The notes: generated by a model from the sequence alone, not told the origin. DNA of 64,000 nucleotides from Anaerolineales bacterium (GCA_016789305.1 JAEURJ010000014.1:248001-312000), one strand, 5' to 3'. Shown: positions 42,481 to 51,889, counted from the stretch's first letter. Translations and numbers: made by a program.

Positions 42481-43016
42481 ATGTAACAGTTTTTGGCGGT
42501 GCACAACCAAAAGAAGGGACTCCCGAATACGAGGAAGCTCGTCTGCTCGGTGAACTTCTTGCGCAAAACGGCCACGCGGTTTTAACGGGCGGATACATGG
42601 GCACAATGGAAGCGGTCTCGCGTGGCGCATGTGAAGCCGGCGGGCACGTGATCGGCGTGACTTGTATTGATATTGAAGAGTGGCGCAAATCCAAGCCAAA
42701 TCAATGGGTCAAAGAGGAAAGACGAAAGAGATCACTCCTCGAAAGATTACAAGGATTGATCGAAGGCTGCGATGCGGCGATTGCCCTTCCAGGCGGAGCA
42801 GGCACGCTGACTGAGGTCTCTTTGATGTGGAACCTGATGATCGTGCAATCACTGCCTCCGAGGCCGCTGACACTGATCGGAAATGGTTGGCAGTCCACAT
42901 TCGATCAGTTTTTCACTCAATTTGAAAGTTATATGCCCCTACATCAACGAGAGTTGTTATACTTTGCGGAAGATGTAAAAACTGCGGTAATAATGTTGGA
43001 AAATACTTCGCGCTGA
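42477..43016 (+). CDS. LOG-family (lysine decarboxylase-like) nucleoside 5'-monophosphate phosphoribohydrolase
   Basis: A 179-aa Rossmann-like protein with the family motif LPGGAGTLTEV and GGYMGTMEAVSRGA at the N-terminal half. LOG proteins cleave the N-glycosidic bond of (cytokinin) nucleotides. It is coupled to the MazG-like gene, consistent with nucleotide sanitation. The stop codon lies within the start of a repeat element (CGCTGAGCG), so the C-terminal residues TSR may be supplied by the repeat. Confidence 0.85.
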   Translation: MNVTVFGGAQPKEGTPEYEEARLLGELLAQNGHAVLTGGYMGTMEAVSRGACEAGGHVIGVTCIDIEEWRKSKPNQWVKEERRKRSLLERLQGLIEGCDAAIALPGGAGTLTEVSLMWNLMIVQSLPPRPLTLIGNGWQSTFDQFFTQFESYMPLHQRELLYFAEDVKTAVIMLENTSR

Positions 43017-43100
43017 GCGGAGAGTAACGCAGTCGAAGCGCAATTAATGATGTCCTTCGACTACGGGTCTCGAAGAGCGCTTGACCCTTCGCTCAGGACG
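43007..43100. repeat. dispersed palindromic repeat (GTCCTTCGAC / GCTCAGGAC type)
   Basis: Contains TTCGCGCTGAGCGG and AGTCGAAGCGC, then GTCCTTCGACTACGG and CCCTTCGCTCAGGACG as inverted modules. No coding potential. The pattern matches common extragenic palindromes. It fills the gap between the LOG-like gene and proS. Confidence 0.6.
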
Positions 43101-43119
43101 AAAATATAAAAGAGGAAAA

Positions 43120-44559
43120 ATGGCAGACGAAAAACTAACAACACGCGCGGAAGATTTTTCAGAATGGTACAACCAGCTTGTACTTAAATCAGATCTTGCC
43201 GATTACGCGCCCGTGCGCGGATGCATGGTCGTAAAACCCTACGGCTGGGCTTTATGGGAAAATATCACTTCCTGGCTGGATAGGGAGTTCAAGGAAACGG
43301 GACACGTCAATGCAGCGTTCCCCACCCTGATTCCCATGTCTTTCTTTGAGAAGGAAAAAGATCATGTGGAAGGCTTCGCTCCTGAGTTGGCCGTGGTCAC
43401 ACATGGCGGCGGCGTGGAACTTGAGGAAAAATTAGCGGTCCGACCCACGTCCGAAACGATCATCGGTCACATGTATTCGAAGTGGGTTAAATCCTGGCGC
43501 GACCTCCCCATATTGATCGTGCAATGGGGTTCAGTACTGCGCTGGGAATTGCGCACCAAGCTATTCCTTCGCACCGCTGAATTCTACTGGCACGAAGGCC
43601 ACACAGCACACTCCACCGCTGAAGAAGCCAAAGAGGAAATGCATCGCATACTTGATATTTACGAACGCTTCTGTTTGGAAGAAGCCGCCATTCCCGTCAT
43701 CAAGGGCACGAAGAGTGATACCGAACGATTCGCAGGCGCACACACCACCACATCCATTGAAGCGATGATGTGGGACAAGCGCGCTTTGCAATCCGGAACG
43801 TCTCATTATTTCAGCACCAACTTTGCAAAGGCATTCGAGATCCAGTTCCTCAACAAAGAGAATGCACTGCAATATGCTGAAACTACTTCATGGGCCATCT
43901 CATCCCGCATCATCGGCGCAATGATCATGGTGCATGGCGACGATCAAGGACTTGTGCTTCCTCCCCGCCTCGCCCCGGTTCAGGCAGTCATCGTTCCCAT
44001 TTACAAGAACGATGCCGAAAGAGTCAAAGTCATGGAAGTGGCGGACCGCATCTTCATGGAACTCAAAAGCGCAGGTGTCCGCCTCAAAATGGATGACCGC
44101 GACAACGTTAGTTCTGGATTCAAATTCAATGATTGGGAAATGCGCGGTGTTCCTGTCCGCATTGAGATCGGCCCCAAGGATGTGGAAAAAGGATCGGTCG
44201 CCCTCGCCCGCCGTGACAAACCTGGCAAGGAAGGCAAAACCTTCGTTCCACAAGCCGGCCTGGACTCCGCTGTGAAAGGCCTGCTGACCGAGATTCAGGC
44301 GTCACTCCTCAAGCGTGCCACCGAATACCGCGATGCCAATATTCATGATCCAAAAGATTATGAAGAATTAAAGAAAGTCGTCCAGGATGGCTGGGCTTTC
44401 TCCTATTGGTGCGAATCGCGCGAGTGTGAAACCAAAGTGAAGGAAGAAGCCAAGGCAACCACACGCAACATTCCTTTCCATCAACCAGATAAAGAAGGGA
44501 CTTGCATTATCTGCGGCAAGCCTTCCAAGCGTAAAGTGTATTTCGCAAGAGCGTATTAA
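43120..44559 (+). CDS. proS: prolyl-tRNA synthetase, archaeal/eukaryotic-type (type 3)
   Basis: A 479-aa class II synthetase. Motif 2 region WELRTKLFLRTAEFYWHEGHTAH and motif 3 area GDDQGLVLPPRLAPVQ are visible, with YAPVRGCMVVKPYGWALWE at the N-terminus. No editing insertion is present and a C-terminal zinc-type extension (CESRECETKVK...CIICGKPSKRKVYFARAY) is, which defines the archaeal-type enzyme. ATG 43120 (MADEKLTTRAE) has AGAGGAAAA upstream. Confidence 0.95.
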   Translation: MADEKLTTRAEDFSEWYNQLVLKSDLADYAPVRGCMVVKPYGWALWENITSWLDREFKETGHVNAAFPTLIPMSFFEKEKDHVEGFAPELAVVTHGGGVELEEKLAVRPTSETIIGHMYSKWVKSWRDLPILIVQWGSVLRWELRTKLFLRTAEFYWHEGHTAHSTAEEAKEEMHRILDIYERFCLEEAAIPVIKGTKSDTERFAGAHTTTSIEAMMWDKRALQSGTSHYFSTNFAKAFEIQFLNKENALQYAETTSWAISSRIIGAMIMVHGDDQGLVLPPRLAPVQAVIVPIYKNDAERVKVMEVADRIFMELKSAGVRLKMDDRDNVSSGFKFNDWEMRGVPVRIEIGPKDVEKGSVALARRDKPGKEGKTFVPQAGLDSAVKGLLTEIQASLLKRATEYRDANIHDPKDYEELKKVVQDGWAFSYWCESRECETKVKEEAKATTRNIPFHQPDKEGTCIICGKPSKRKVYFARAY

Positions 44560-44565
44560 TTGATT

Positions 44566-44594
44566 GTAGGGGCGCAGCGGCGCTGCGCCCCTAC
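44566..44594. repeat. GC-rich inverted repeat after proS
   Basis: 13-bp perfect arms GTAGGGGCGCAGC and its complement around GGC. It could act as a terminator but lacks a T-tract, and resembles a genome-wide GTAGGGGCG palindrome. Confidence 0.65.
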
Positions 44595-44601
44595 CTAACT
44601 C

Positions 44602-45978
44602 ATGCCCGCCATTGACCTCGCCCGCCTCCGCAAACAAGCAACTCGCCTGGCAGATTTTTTCTTTCTGCCGAACGAGTTCATGAAGCATTTGCGCGAGATT
44701 TTGGATTTTTACGTCAACTACACATTACGAACCAAAGAGAATGTTGCCCCGGGCTCCAATCTCAAAACATATCGCACACCCCCCGCCGTTCTCACTCAAA
44801 TCGAAAATGAAATAAAAACCACTGCGGAAGAGAATCCGCATTTTGCGCTGGAACTCGCGGATATGCTTTGGGATGAAGGCGCGCTCGAAACGCGCTTGCT
44901 CGCTGCTTTCCTTCTCGGGCGAATCCCTCCACAGGAAGAACGTCTCCTCCCCCGCTTAACAGCATGGACCCAACAAGTCCGCGACTCGGACGTCCGCTCT
45001 GCGTTACTTTCAACCAGTCTCACACGCATGCGCAAGGAAACACCGACTCAATTCCTCACTCTTGTTCGCGAATACCTGCATCCTGAACGCCCACGCACAT
45101 GGTCAAACGGCATTCAAGCCCTGCTGCCCATGATCGCAGACACCAGCTACAACAATCTCCCTCCCATCCTTGACCTCGTCGAACCCATCCTCGAAGAAGC
45201 GCCATCCACGCTGCAAAATGATCTTACCGACCTGATCGTTGCGCTATATCGCGCCTCGGCAAATGAAACCATTTTCCTGCTCAAGCACATCCTCAACACC
45301 TCTGAAAATCCGATGACCGTCATCACTCTGCGGCGCATCTCCCGGAATTTTCCGCCGCCGCTGCAAAACGAATTACGTGAACTTCTCCGTCCGCAGTTGA
45401 TCACGCGCGCGAAACCTGCCGAGGAAGTGGAAGATTTTGTGGAAGATATCCCGGTCGCAAACACGAAAAAGAAAAAAGCGGTCAAGGAAAAGTTGATGGA
45501 CAATTCAAAAATCATTTACCTTCACGGTCTGGAAAGCACCAGCCAAAGCGGCAAGGCGCGTCAATTTGCCGAACTCTTTCCGGGCATGATCACGCCTGAT
45601 TTCACCGGCTCATTCGAAGAGCGCATGAAACAACTCCAGCCGATTCTCGGCCGCAAGAAAAATTGGATCATCATCGGCTCCTCTTTTGGCGGATTAATGG
45701 GAACTGTCTTCACCTGCAAACACCCCACTCAAGTTAAGAAGTTGATCCTGTTGGCCCCGGCTCTCCTGCGCGAACAATTCGCATCTTATCTGGACCTTGA
45801 ACCTGTCTCTGTTCCAACCGTCATTATCCACGGGATGTTGGACGATGTGGTGCCGATGGAGCCCGTCCGCGCGATCGCCGACAAATTATTCACCAATATG
45901 CAACACATCGTCGTGGACGACGGTCACCGCCTGCACAAAGCTTTCGAAGAGATCGATTGGAATGAAATCTTGGAGTAA
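44602..45978 (+). CDS. alpha-helical repeat domain fused to YqiA-like alpha/beta hydrolase
   Basis: A 458-aa protein in two parts. Residues 1-270 are helical, HEAT/armadillo-like (ALELADMLWDEGALETRLLAAFLLG, WSNGIQALLPMIADTSYNN). A charged linker (KKKKAVKEKL) follows. From about 300, IIYLHGLESTSQSGKARQFAE starts a small alpha/beta hydrolase; nucleophile GSSFGG, Asp in GMLDDVVP and His in VDDGHRLH complete the triad, as in YqiA/UPF0227 esterases. An internal ATG at 45499 after AAGGAAAAG could start the hydrolase separately. Substrate unknown. Confidence 0.78.
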   Translation: MPAIDLARLRKQATRLADFFFLPNEFMKHLREILDFYVNYTLRTKENVAPGSNLKTYRTPPAVLTQIENEIKTTAEENPHFALELADMLWDEGALETRLLAAFLLGRIPPQEERLLPRLTAWTQQVRDSDVRSALLSTSLTRMRKETPTQFLTLVREYLHPERPRTWSNGIQALLPMIADTSYNNLPPILDLVEPILEEAPSTLQNDLTDLIVALYRASANETIFLLKHILNTSENPMTVITLRRISRNFPPPLQNELRELLRPQLITRAKPAEEVEDFVEDIPVANTKKKKAVKEKLMDNSKIIYLHGLESTSQSGKARQFAELFPGMITPDFTGSFEERMKQLQPILGRKKNWIIIGSSFGGLMGTVFTCKHPTQVKKLILLAPALLREQFASYLDLEPVSVPTVIIHGMLDDVVPMEPVRAIADKLFTNMQHIVVDDGHRLHKAFEEIDWNEILE

Positions 45979-45984
45979 ATTCTG

Positions 45985-46010
45985 AAATCCGCCAGCCTGC
46001 TGACGGATTT
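45985..46010 (+). terminator. possible weak terminator
   Basis: AAATCCG/CGGATTT arms with inner CAG/CTG pairing, followed by TTCTGT, directly after the hydrolase gene. Confidence 0.45.
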
Positions 46011-46059
46011 TCTGTAACCAAGCTGGCGCAACAGACACACAAGTCCAAAGGAGAAATCC

Positions 46060-47340
46060 ATGCAGCAACAAATCTATTGGCACACCACGATCCAAATGCC
46101 TGATGATTCAAACCTGACGCCCATTCCTGAAAAGGTGGATGTGGCAATCATCGGCGGCGGATACACTGGCCTGAGCGCCGCACGGACTCTCGCAAAACGT
46201 GGCGCAAAAGTTGTCGTGCTTGAAGCGGAGACGATTGGCTGGGGAGCCAGCTCCCGCAACGGCGGTATGACCCTGACCGGTCTCAAGGTTGGCATGGCGG
46301 CCATCCTCAAAAAATACGGGCGGGATCTCGCAAGAGAATTATTCCAATGTTCATTGGATTCAGTCAGCACTGTCGAGCAGATCGTCGAGGAAGAAAATAT
46401 TGATTGCGAATTCGCCCGCTATGGTCACCTGCTCACGGCAAACAAACCCAAACATTACGATGCTCTTAAAGAAGAAGTTGAATTCATGGCCAGGGAATTC
46501 AACCACAAGGTTCACCTCGTTTCGCCACAGGATTTGAGAAGCGAGATCGGGTCAGATGTTTATCATGGCGGTATGGTGGATGAAGTCAGCGGCGGCCTCA
46601 ATCCGGCACAATATGTGACGGGTCTCGCGCGGGCGGCTGAAAAGGCCGGGGCGGTGCTCTGCGCGCGAGCGCGGGTCAACAAGCTGGAGCGGAGGGAGAA
46701 GCGCTTTCTCCTCAAAACAGAACGAGGTTCAGTGGAAGCAGAATCCGTTTTGGTGGCAACCTCCGGTTATACAGGAAATGTCACACGAAAGCTGCAAAGA
46801 AAGATCATCCCGATCGGCTCGTTCATCATTGCCACGGAAAGATTATCTAATGAGCTGGTGAATGAACTCAGCCCAAAGAATCGGATGATCTTTGATTTCA
46901 AACATTATCTAAATTATTTTCGCCTGTGGGATAACCGCATGATCTTCGGCGGCCGGGCGGCGTTCTTTCCAGAAACAGTGAACACGATCAAAAACAGCGC
47001 GGAAATTTTGAAACACGAAATGATCCAAGTGTATCCACAGTTGAAAAATACAAAAGTCGAATATGTATGGGGCGGCACGCTTGATTTCGCCTTCGACCAA
47101 ATGACGCATGTTGGCGAAACAGATGGAATTTATTATTCACTTGGATATGCCGGGCATGGCGTGGCAATGGCAACCTATTTGGGGAAGACCGTGGCGGAAG
47201 CGATGCTGACGGGAAACATCAAAGAACACCCTTTTGCCAGGTTTGATTTCCCGAGTGCGCCTTTTGGATTGTATACAGGCTCGCCGTGGTTCCTGCCGTT
47301 TGCAGGTGCGTGGCACAAAATATTGGACTGGGTTGAGTAG
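46060..47340 (+). CDS. FAD-dependent amine/amino-acid oxidoreductase (DAO family)
   Basis: A 426-aa flavoprotein. The N-terminal dinucleotide fold is VAIIGGGYTGLSAARTLAKRG, followed by EAETIGWGASSRNGG, the DAO signature with the motif of gamma-glutamylputrescine oxidase-type enzymes. The C-terminus GYAGHGVAMATYLGKTVAE is the second FAD contact. Good ribosome site (AAAGGAGAAATCC). No polyamine genes are nearby, so the substrate is open. Confidence 0.88.
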   Translation: MQQQIYWHTTIQMPDDSNLTPIPEKVDVAIIGGGYTGLSAARTLAKRGAKVVVLEAETIGWGASSRNGGMTLTGLKVGMAAILKKYGRDLARELFQCSLDSVSTVEQIVEEENIDCEFARYGHLLTANKPKHYDALKEEVEFMAREFNHKVHLVSPQDLRSEIGSDVYHGGMVDEVSGGLNPAQYVTGLARAAEKAGAVLCARARVNKLERREKRFLLKTERGSVEAESVLVATSGYTGNVTRKLQRKIIPIGSFIIATERLSNELVNELSPKNRMIFDFKHYLNYFRLWDNRMIFGGRAAFFPETVNTIKNSAEILKHEMIQVYPQLKNTKVEYVWGGTLDFAFDQMTHVGETDGIYYSLGYAGHGVAMATYLGKTVAEAMLTGNIKEHPFARFDFPSAPFGLYTGSPWFLPFAGAWHKILDWVE

Positions 47341-47401
47341 GCAGTTTGACCAAAACGGGATTAAAATTGCGCAATCATTTTCAGACAGAGGAGAGACTGT
47401 T

Positions 47402-49309
47402 ATGGCAAAGACCAGCAAGCCGAAAGAAATGGAAGGCGAAGTTTACTACCCGTCAGAACAAGTGATCGAGCAGGCGCGCCTGAAAGATTGGGAGGCGCTT
47501 GCGGAAAAAGCAGGCAAGGATCTGGAAGGCTTCTGGGCAGATGAAGCCTCGGAGTTGGAATGGTACAAAAAGTGGGACAAGGTTTTGGACGACTCAAAAA
47601 AACCTTTTTTCAAATGGTTTATCGGTGCCAAGACAAACATCGTACACAACGCAGTCGACAGGCACTTAAAAACACATCGCAAGAATCAGCTTGCACTTAT
47701 CTGGGAATCAGAAGACGGCAAGTCTGAGCGCACCTTCTCCTATTTTGCGTTGAACCGCGAAGTTTCGCGCATGGCAAACATTATCAAAGCCATGGGCGTG
47801 CAAAAGGGTGAACGTGTCACCATTTATATGGGCCGCGTGCCTGAGATCGTTTTCGCCATGCTGGCGTGCGCCAAGATCGGGGCGATCCACTCGGTGGTGT
47901 TCGGGGGTTTCTCAGTTGACTCGTTGCAGGGTCGCATCGATGACAGCGAATCGAAACTTGTCATCACCTGCGACGGCTCGTATCAAAACGGGAAGATCGT
48001 TGAACTGAAGAACATCGTCGATGAAGCAGTCAAGCGCTGCCCTTCCGTGGAAAATATTATCGTCGTTAAACGAACCGGTCAGGCCGTCAGCATGGAAGCG
48101 GGCCGCGATCACTGGTATCACGATATGTGTGCACTGCCCATCGCCAACGGCAAATGCGCCACGGAAGTGCTTGATTCGGAAGATCCGCTCTTTATTCTTT
48201 ACACCTCCGGCTCAACAGGCAAACCGAAAGCCATTTTGCATACTCACGGCGGGTACATGGTGGGAACGTATTCTACATTGAAATACGTTTTTGATATCAA
48301 CGACATGGATCGTTGGTGGTGTACCGCCGACCCCGGTTGGATCACGGGACATTCCTATATTGTGTATGGACCCATGATCGCCGGTGCAACTTCCATGTTA
48401 TTCGAAGGCGGCCCAACCTTCCCCTACCCGAATCGCTGGTGGCAGGTAGTCGAACGGTTTGGCATTACCGTCTTTTACACGGCTCCCACTGCCATTCGCG
48501 GACTCATGCGCTTCGGCGAAGCCTGGCCTAACAAACACGATCTTTCCTCCCTGCGCCTGCTCGGAAGCGTCGGTGAGCCGATCAACCCCGAAGCATGGAA
48601 GTGGTATCACCGCGTGATCGGCAAGGAAAAATGTCCCATCATGGATACCTGGTGGCAGACTGAAACAGGCGCGTTCATGATCGCGCCGACACCTGTCGTG
48701 CCTCTCAAGCCCGGTTCCGGCACCCGGCCTTTCTTCGGTCAAGTGGCCGAGATCGTGGATGAGCAGGGCAATCCCGTGGCAGACGATACCGAAGGCTATC
48801 TCACTTTGCTGCGACCGTGGCCTTCCATGCTGCGTACCATCTATGGCGATGATGAAAGATATATAAACAGCTACTGGAATAAATACCCGGGCCGTTACAC
48901 CACCGGCGACTCGGCCAAGCGCGACAAGGACGGCTATTACTGGATCATCGGCCGCGTGGATGATGTCATCAAAGTCTCCGGCCATCGTTTGGGCACTGCG
49001 GAAGTTGAGTCGGCTTTGGTCAGCCACCCGGCTGTGGCCGAAGCCGCTGCCATTGGCTTGCCGCACGAAGTTAAAGGGCAGGCAATTCACACCTTCGTAT
49101 TATTGCGCACCGGCTTTGCCCCTTCTCCGGAATTGGCTGAGGAATTACGCCAGCATGTGGCAACCCACATGGGACCCATCGCCCGCCCGGAAGATGTCAA
49201 GTTCCTGGATAAACTTCCCAAGACGCGTTCCGGCAAGATCATGCGCCGTGTGTTGAAAGCGCGCGCACAAGGCCTGCCCGAGGGTGATATCAGCACATTG
49301 GAAGAGTAA
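47402..49309 (+). CDS. acs: acetyl-CoA synthetase
   Basis: A 635-aa AMP-forming ligase making acetyl-CoA from acetate. Motifs: YTSGSTGKPKAILHTHGG (A3), WWQTETG (A5), YTTGDSAKRDKDGYYWIIGRVDD (A8), and the catalytic Lys in TRSGKIMRR near the C-terminus, the usual acetylation site. I use ATG 47402 (MAKTSKPKEMEGE), with AGGAGAG upstream; the longer frame from 47234 overlaps the oxidoreductase gene. Confidence 0.96.
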   Translation: MAKTSKPKEMEGEVYYPSEQVIEQARLKDWEALAEKAGKDLEGFWADEASELEWYKKWDKVLDDSKKPFFKWFIGAKTNIVHNAVDRHLKTHRKNQLALIWESEDGKSERTFSYFALNREVSRMANIIKAMGVQKGERVTIYMGRVPEIVFAMLACAKIGAIHSVVFGGFSVDSLQGRIDDSESKLVITCDGSYQNGKIVELKNIVDEAVKRCPSVENIIVVKRTGQAVSMEAGRDHWYHDMCALPIANGKCATEVLDSEDPLFILYTSGSTGKPKAILHTHGGYMVGTYSTLKYVFDINDMDRWWCTADPGWITGHSYIVYGPMIAGATSMLFEGGPTFPYPNRWWQVVERFGITVFYTAPTAIRGLMRFGEAWPNKHDLSSLRLLGSVGEPINPEAWKWYHRVIGKEKCPIMDTWWQTETGAFMIAPTPVVPLKPGSGTRPFFGQVAEIVDEQGNPVADDTEGYLTLLRPWPSMLRTIYGDDERYINSYWNKYPGRYTTGDSAKRDKDGYYWIIGRVDDVIKVSGHRLGTAEVESALVSHPAVAEAAAIGLPHEVKGQAIHTFVLLRTGFAPSPELAEELRQHVATHMGPIARPEDVKFLDKLPKTRSGKIMRRVLKARAQGLPEGDISTLEE

Positions 49310-49338
49310 CAACCAACAGTTAAGTCCGAAGCGATTTC

Positions 49339-49373
49339 AAGTCTCCGAGGTTGAAAAATTTCGGAGACTTTTT
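49339..49373 (+). terminator. intrinsic terminator after acs
   Basis: Arms AAGTCTCCGA and TCGGAGACTT (10 bp), 12-nt loop, followed by TTTTG. Confidence 0.85.
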
Positions 49374-49395
49374 GAATTACAACAAAACTGCAAAG

Positions 49396-49422
49396 TTGAA
49401 ATATCTCAACATGTTATATAAT
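49396..49422 (+). promoter_or_regulatory. promoter candidate for the 49475 gene
   Basis: TTGAAA (49396-49401), 15-bp spacer, TATAAT (49417-49422). The spacer is short; a leader of about 45 nt with TTAGGAGAGAAG precedes the start. Confidence 0.5.
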
Positions 49423-49474
49423 CGCGGGCACACAGTCGATATGACTGAAAATAATATATTTAGGAGAGAAGAAT

Positions 49475-50071
49475 ATGAAGAAATTTTTTGGTTTTCTAAG
49501 CAATGATGTCTTTTTAGGCACATTGATCGCACTATTGAGTGTATTTACCGCGGTTGCCAGCTATCAGGGCGCGATGGCCGATTCAGAACAGAACAAATAT
49601 GAAATCCTTGGTATGCAAAGCCTGAATGACGGAAATGCCGAATACCTGCGCACCAATCAGGACATTACCCAGGATTACAACTATTTTGACAACTGGTATT
49701 TGAATGTCGATGAACGCCCCGAGATCGCCGATTATTATCAGGGCAATTTCTCCGAACAACTTCAGGCTGCCATCGAACGCGACCCGAATACGGTTTGGGA
49801 TGACCAATATTACACAGACATGTACGCAGACTCTGATGCATTCTTTGAGGACTCGGATGTCAACTTTGACCTCGGTTCTCAATTTGATGAACGCGGGGAT
49901 CAACTTCAACTCGTCATGCTCATCATGGCGCTTGGCCTCGCCCTCTCCGCCTGGGGCTCCCTCCTACCTGCCGAAGGCACCATGCGCATGATGTTCTCAC
50001 TCTTTGGTTTGATCACTTTCATTGTTGGGATTATTACCTACCTGACCGCTGTTCCAAACGTTGTCGTATAA
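49475..50071 (+). CDS. hypothetical three-span membrane protein
   Basis: A 198-aa protein. One span at 12-32 (VFLGTLIALLSVFTAVASY), an acidic, Tyr/Asp-rich loop of about 110 residues (NYFDNWYLNVDERPEIADYY, MYADSDAFFEDSDVNFD), then two spans at 143-160 and 168-195. The strongly acidic loop is a noticeable feature. No family recognised. It is a single gene bounded by terminators, with a good ribosome site. Confidence 0.75.
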   Translation: MKKFFGFLSNDVFLGTLIALLSVFTAVASYQGAMADSEQNKYEILGMQSLNDGNAEYLRTNQDITQDYNYFDNWYLNVDERPEIADYYQGNFSEQLQAAIERDPNTVWDDQYYTDMYADSDAFFEDSDVNFDLGSQFDERGDQLQLVMLIMALGLALSAWGSLLPAEGTMRMMFSLFGLITFIVGIITYLTAVPNVVV

Positions 50072-50085
50072 AACATACATATCGT

Positions 50086-50119
50086 AAAAGAGAGCCATTC
50101 CTGTGAATGGCTCTCTTTT
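50086..50119 (+). terminator. intrinsic terminator
   Basis: 15-bp arms (core GAGAGCCATTC/GAATGGCTCTC) with CTGT loop and a run of T residues. Confidence 0.92.
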
Positions 50120-50127
50120 TTTATTGG

Positions 50128-50133
50128 TATAAT
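50128..50133 (+). promoter_or_regulatory. -10 box implying leaderless mRNA
   Basis: GGTATAAT, 7 nt before ATG 50141; no Shine-Dalgarno between. Confidence 0.6.
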
Positions 50134-50140
50134 CCGAAAC

Positions 50141-50962
50141 ATGGCACAAAAAACATATCGACAGGTAATCACCGAATGGCGCAAGGAAAGGGATGCAACC
50201 ATCCGAAAAGAAAATGGATGGCTTTCCCTGGCAGGTCTGTCCTGGTTAAAGCTTGGGAAAAATCAAATTGGTTCCGATCCAAAATGTGAAATCCAATTGC
50301 CCGAGCGCATACCGGCAAACATCGGCTACCTCGAATACAACGGAAAATCGGTGAGCCTGCGCACACTGCCTGACATCAAAGTCAATGTGAACGATAAGCC
50401 AACTGACTTTGCCATTTTGCAACCGGATATTTCCGACGAACCCAGTTTTGTTACTCTGCAGGATATACGCTTCGTCGTGATTCAACGCGGGAATAAAATT
50501 GGCGTGCGCATGTGGGATAACCAGCGTGAATTAAGGCGCTCGTTCCCCGCCCGTACCTGGTACGACATCGATGAAAGTTTTCGCGTCCCAGCCACCTACA
50601 TCCCATATGACCGCCCCAAGAAGGCTTACTTCCCGGATATTTCGGGCGAAAAATCTGAATTCCCCGTCGAAGGTTATTTGAGTTTCGAGTTCAACAAGAA
50701 TCATTATCAATTGGACATTAACAAGGAAGACGATGGTACGCTTTTTATCCGCTTTTGGGACCCCACCAGCAAGGACGAAACCTATCCCACCGGCCGCTAC
50801 CTGATCGCAGACGTGGAAGACGATGGAAAGATCTTCATCGACTTCAACAAAGCCTATTGCCCGCCCTGTGCCTTTACAGATTTCGCCACCTGCGTTTTCG
50901 CTCCTGAACAAAACCATTTGGATTTCAGGGTCACCGCCGGGGAAACATATAAACGGAATTAA
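50141..50962 (+). CDS. DUF1684 domain protein
   Basis: A 273-aa cytosolic protein matching DUF1684: RKERDATIRKENGWLSLAGLSWL at the start, SDPKCEIQLPE, and the conserved C-terminal KAYCPPCAFTDFATCVFAPEQN with its cysteine cluster. The biochemical role of the family is unknown. It probably has a leaderless message and ends at the bidirectional terminator shared with the ECF T gene. Confidence 0.9.
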   Translation: MAQKTYRQVITEWRKERDATIRKENGWLSLAGLSWLKLGKNQIGSDPKCEIQLPERIPANIGYLEYNGKSVSLRTLPDIKVNVNDKPTDFAILQPDISDEPSFVTLQDIRFVVIQRGNKIGVRMWDNQRELRRSFPARTWYDIDESFRVPATYIPYDRPKKAYFPDISGEKSEFPVEGYLSFEFNKNHYQLDINKEDDGTLFIRFWDPTSKDETYPTGRYLIADVEDDGKIFIDFNKAYCPPCAFTDFATCVFAPEQNHLDFRVTAGETYKRN

Positions 50963-50998
50963 AAACAAAATCGCCACTGATCGCGGCGATTTTGTTTT
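50962..50998. terminator. bidirectional intrinsic terminator
   Basis: 14-bp arms (core CAAAATCGCC/GGCGATTTTG), 9-nt loop, between the converging DUF1684 and EcfT genes. Confidence 0.9.
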
Positions 50999-51889
50999 CT
51001 ATTTTACAAATAGAATGGTAAAGAAATCCGGAACAAAGAACTCGCCAATTCCAAGGCCCCACTTTAAGACACAACAGCCAATCAAAATACTTACACCAAA
51101 CGCGAGCATCATGTAATCCCGAGGCTGGTAGTGCAATTCCTTCAACCATGTGCGGGGAGTTGTACCAAAGGCACGTAAATCCATCGCATCGATAACTTCT
51201 TCACCAGTTACAGTGGATTGCATAACCACTGGAATAATCAAGGGTGCCAGCCTGCGAAGACGTGCAGCAATGCCGCCTCGTAATTTGTCCATTTCATAAC
51301 CACGAGCGCGCTGGGCGTCCATTGTGATCGAAAAATCTCGCGCCAGTGTCGGCAAAAAGCGAAACGCCAGATCCATGGTGAAGGAAATCTTATCAGAGGA
51401 ACCCATTCGCTTGAATGCTGTTCCATAAATATTCGGATCCATCGTATAAGGGATGGGGAATGCCAAAATAGCCATGGTCAGCATTCTGGTGATCTGTACC
51501 ATTGAAAACCAGAGTTTTGCAATGGTCAACGGAATATCCCAGCCAATTTCCGTGAATGGGATTTTCAATGGGAGGATGAATAAAACAGGGGAAGGAATGT
51601 TGGTCACCGAGTCAGGACCGCCGCGCCCCGACAATACTCCATTCAGGCCCACGATAAAGAACACGAATACGCCTATGAACAACCATGCACGTTTGACATC
51701 CTTCCATTCGATCCGGGCAAGAAAATACAGGGTCAGCGAAATGAGGAATAGAGGAAGAATGATTCGGTAATCCCAGATGTCGGGCAATGTAATTGCAAAA
51801 ATAATGCACAACATGTAGATCAACCGCGTGCGTGGATCCAATCTTTGAATGAATGTATCTCGAATGCGGTACTTCCAGGTGACCAACAT
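50999..51889 (-). CDS. energy-coupling factor transporter transmembrane protein EcfT
   Basis: A 296-aa membrane protein, the T component of an ECF importer. It contains RLDPRTRLIYMLC at the N-terminus and two coupling-helix motifs (DAQRARGYE and MDLRAFGT), which contact the ATPases. About six spans. It follows the S component by 5 nt on the minus strand, completing ATPase-S-T. Confidence 0.92.
   Translation of the reverse strand: MLVTWKYRIRDTFIQRLDPRTRLIYMLCIIFAITLPDIWDYRIILPLFLISLTLYFLARIEWKDVKRAWLFIGVFVFFIVGLNGVLSGRGGPDSVTNIPSPVLFILPLKIPFTEIGWDIPLTIAKLWFSMVQITRMLTMAILAFPIPYTMDPNIYGTAFKRMGSSDKISFTMDLAFRFLPTLARDFSITMDAQRARGYEMDKLRGGIAARLRRLAPLIIPVVMQSTVTGEEVIDAMDLRAFGTTPRTWLKELHYQPRDYMMLAFGVSILIGCCVLKWGLGIGEFFVPDFFTILFVK

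Noticed and set aside
47234..47401. Longer N-terminus for acetyl-CoA synthetase
   Set aside because: It would overlap the oxidoreductase gene by over 100 bp and adds unrelated residues; ATG 47402 has a ribosome site.
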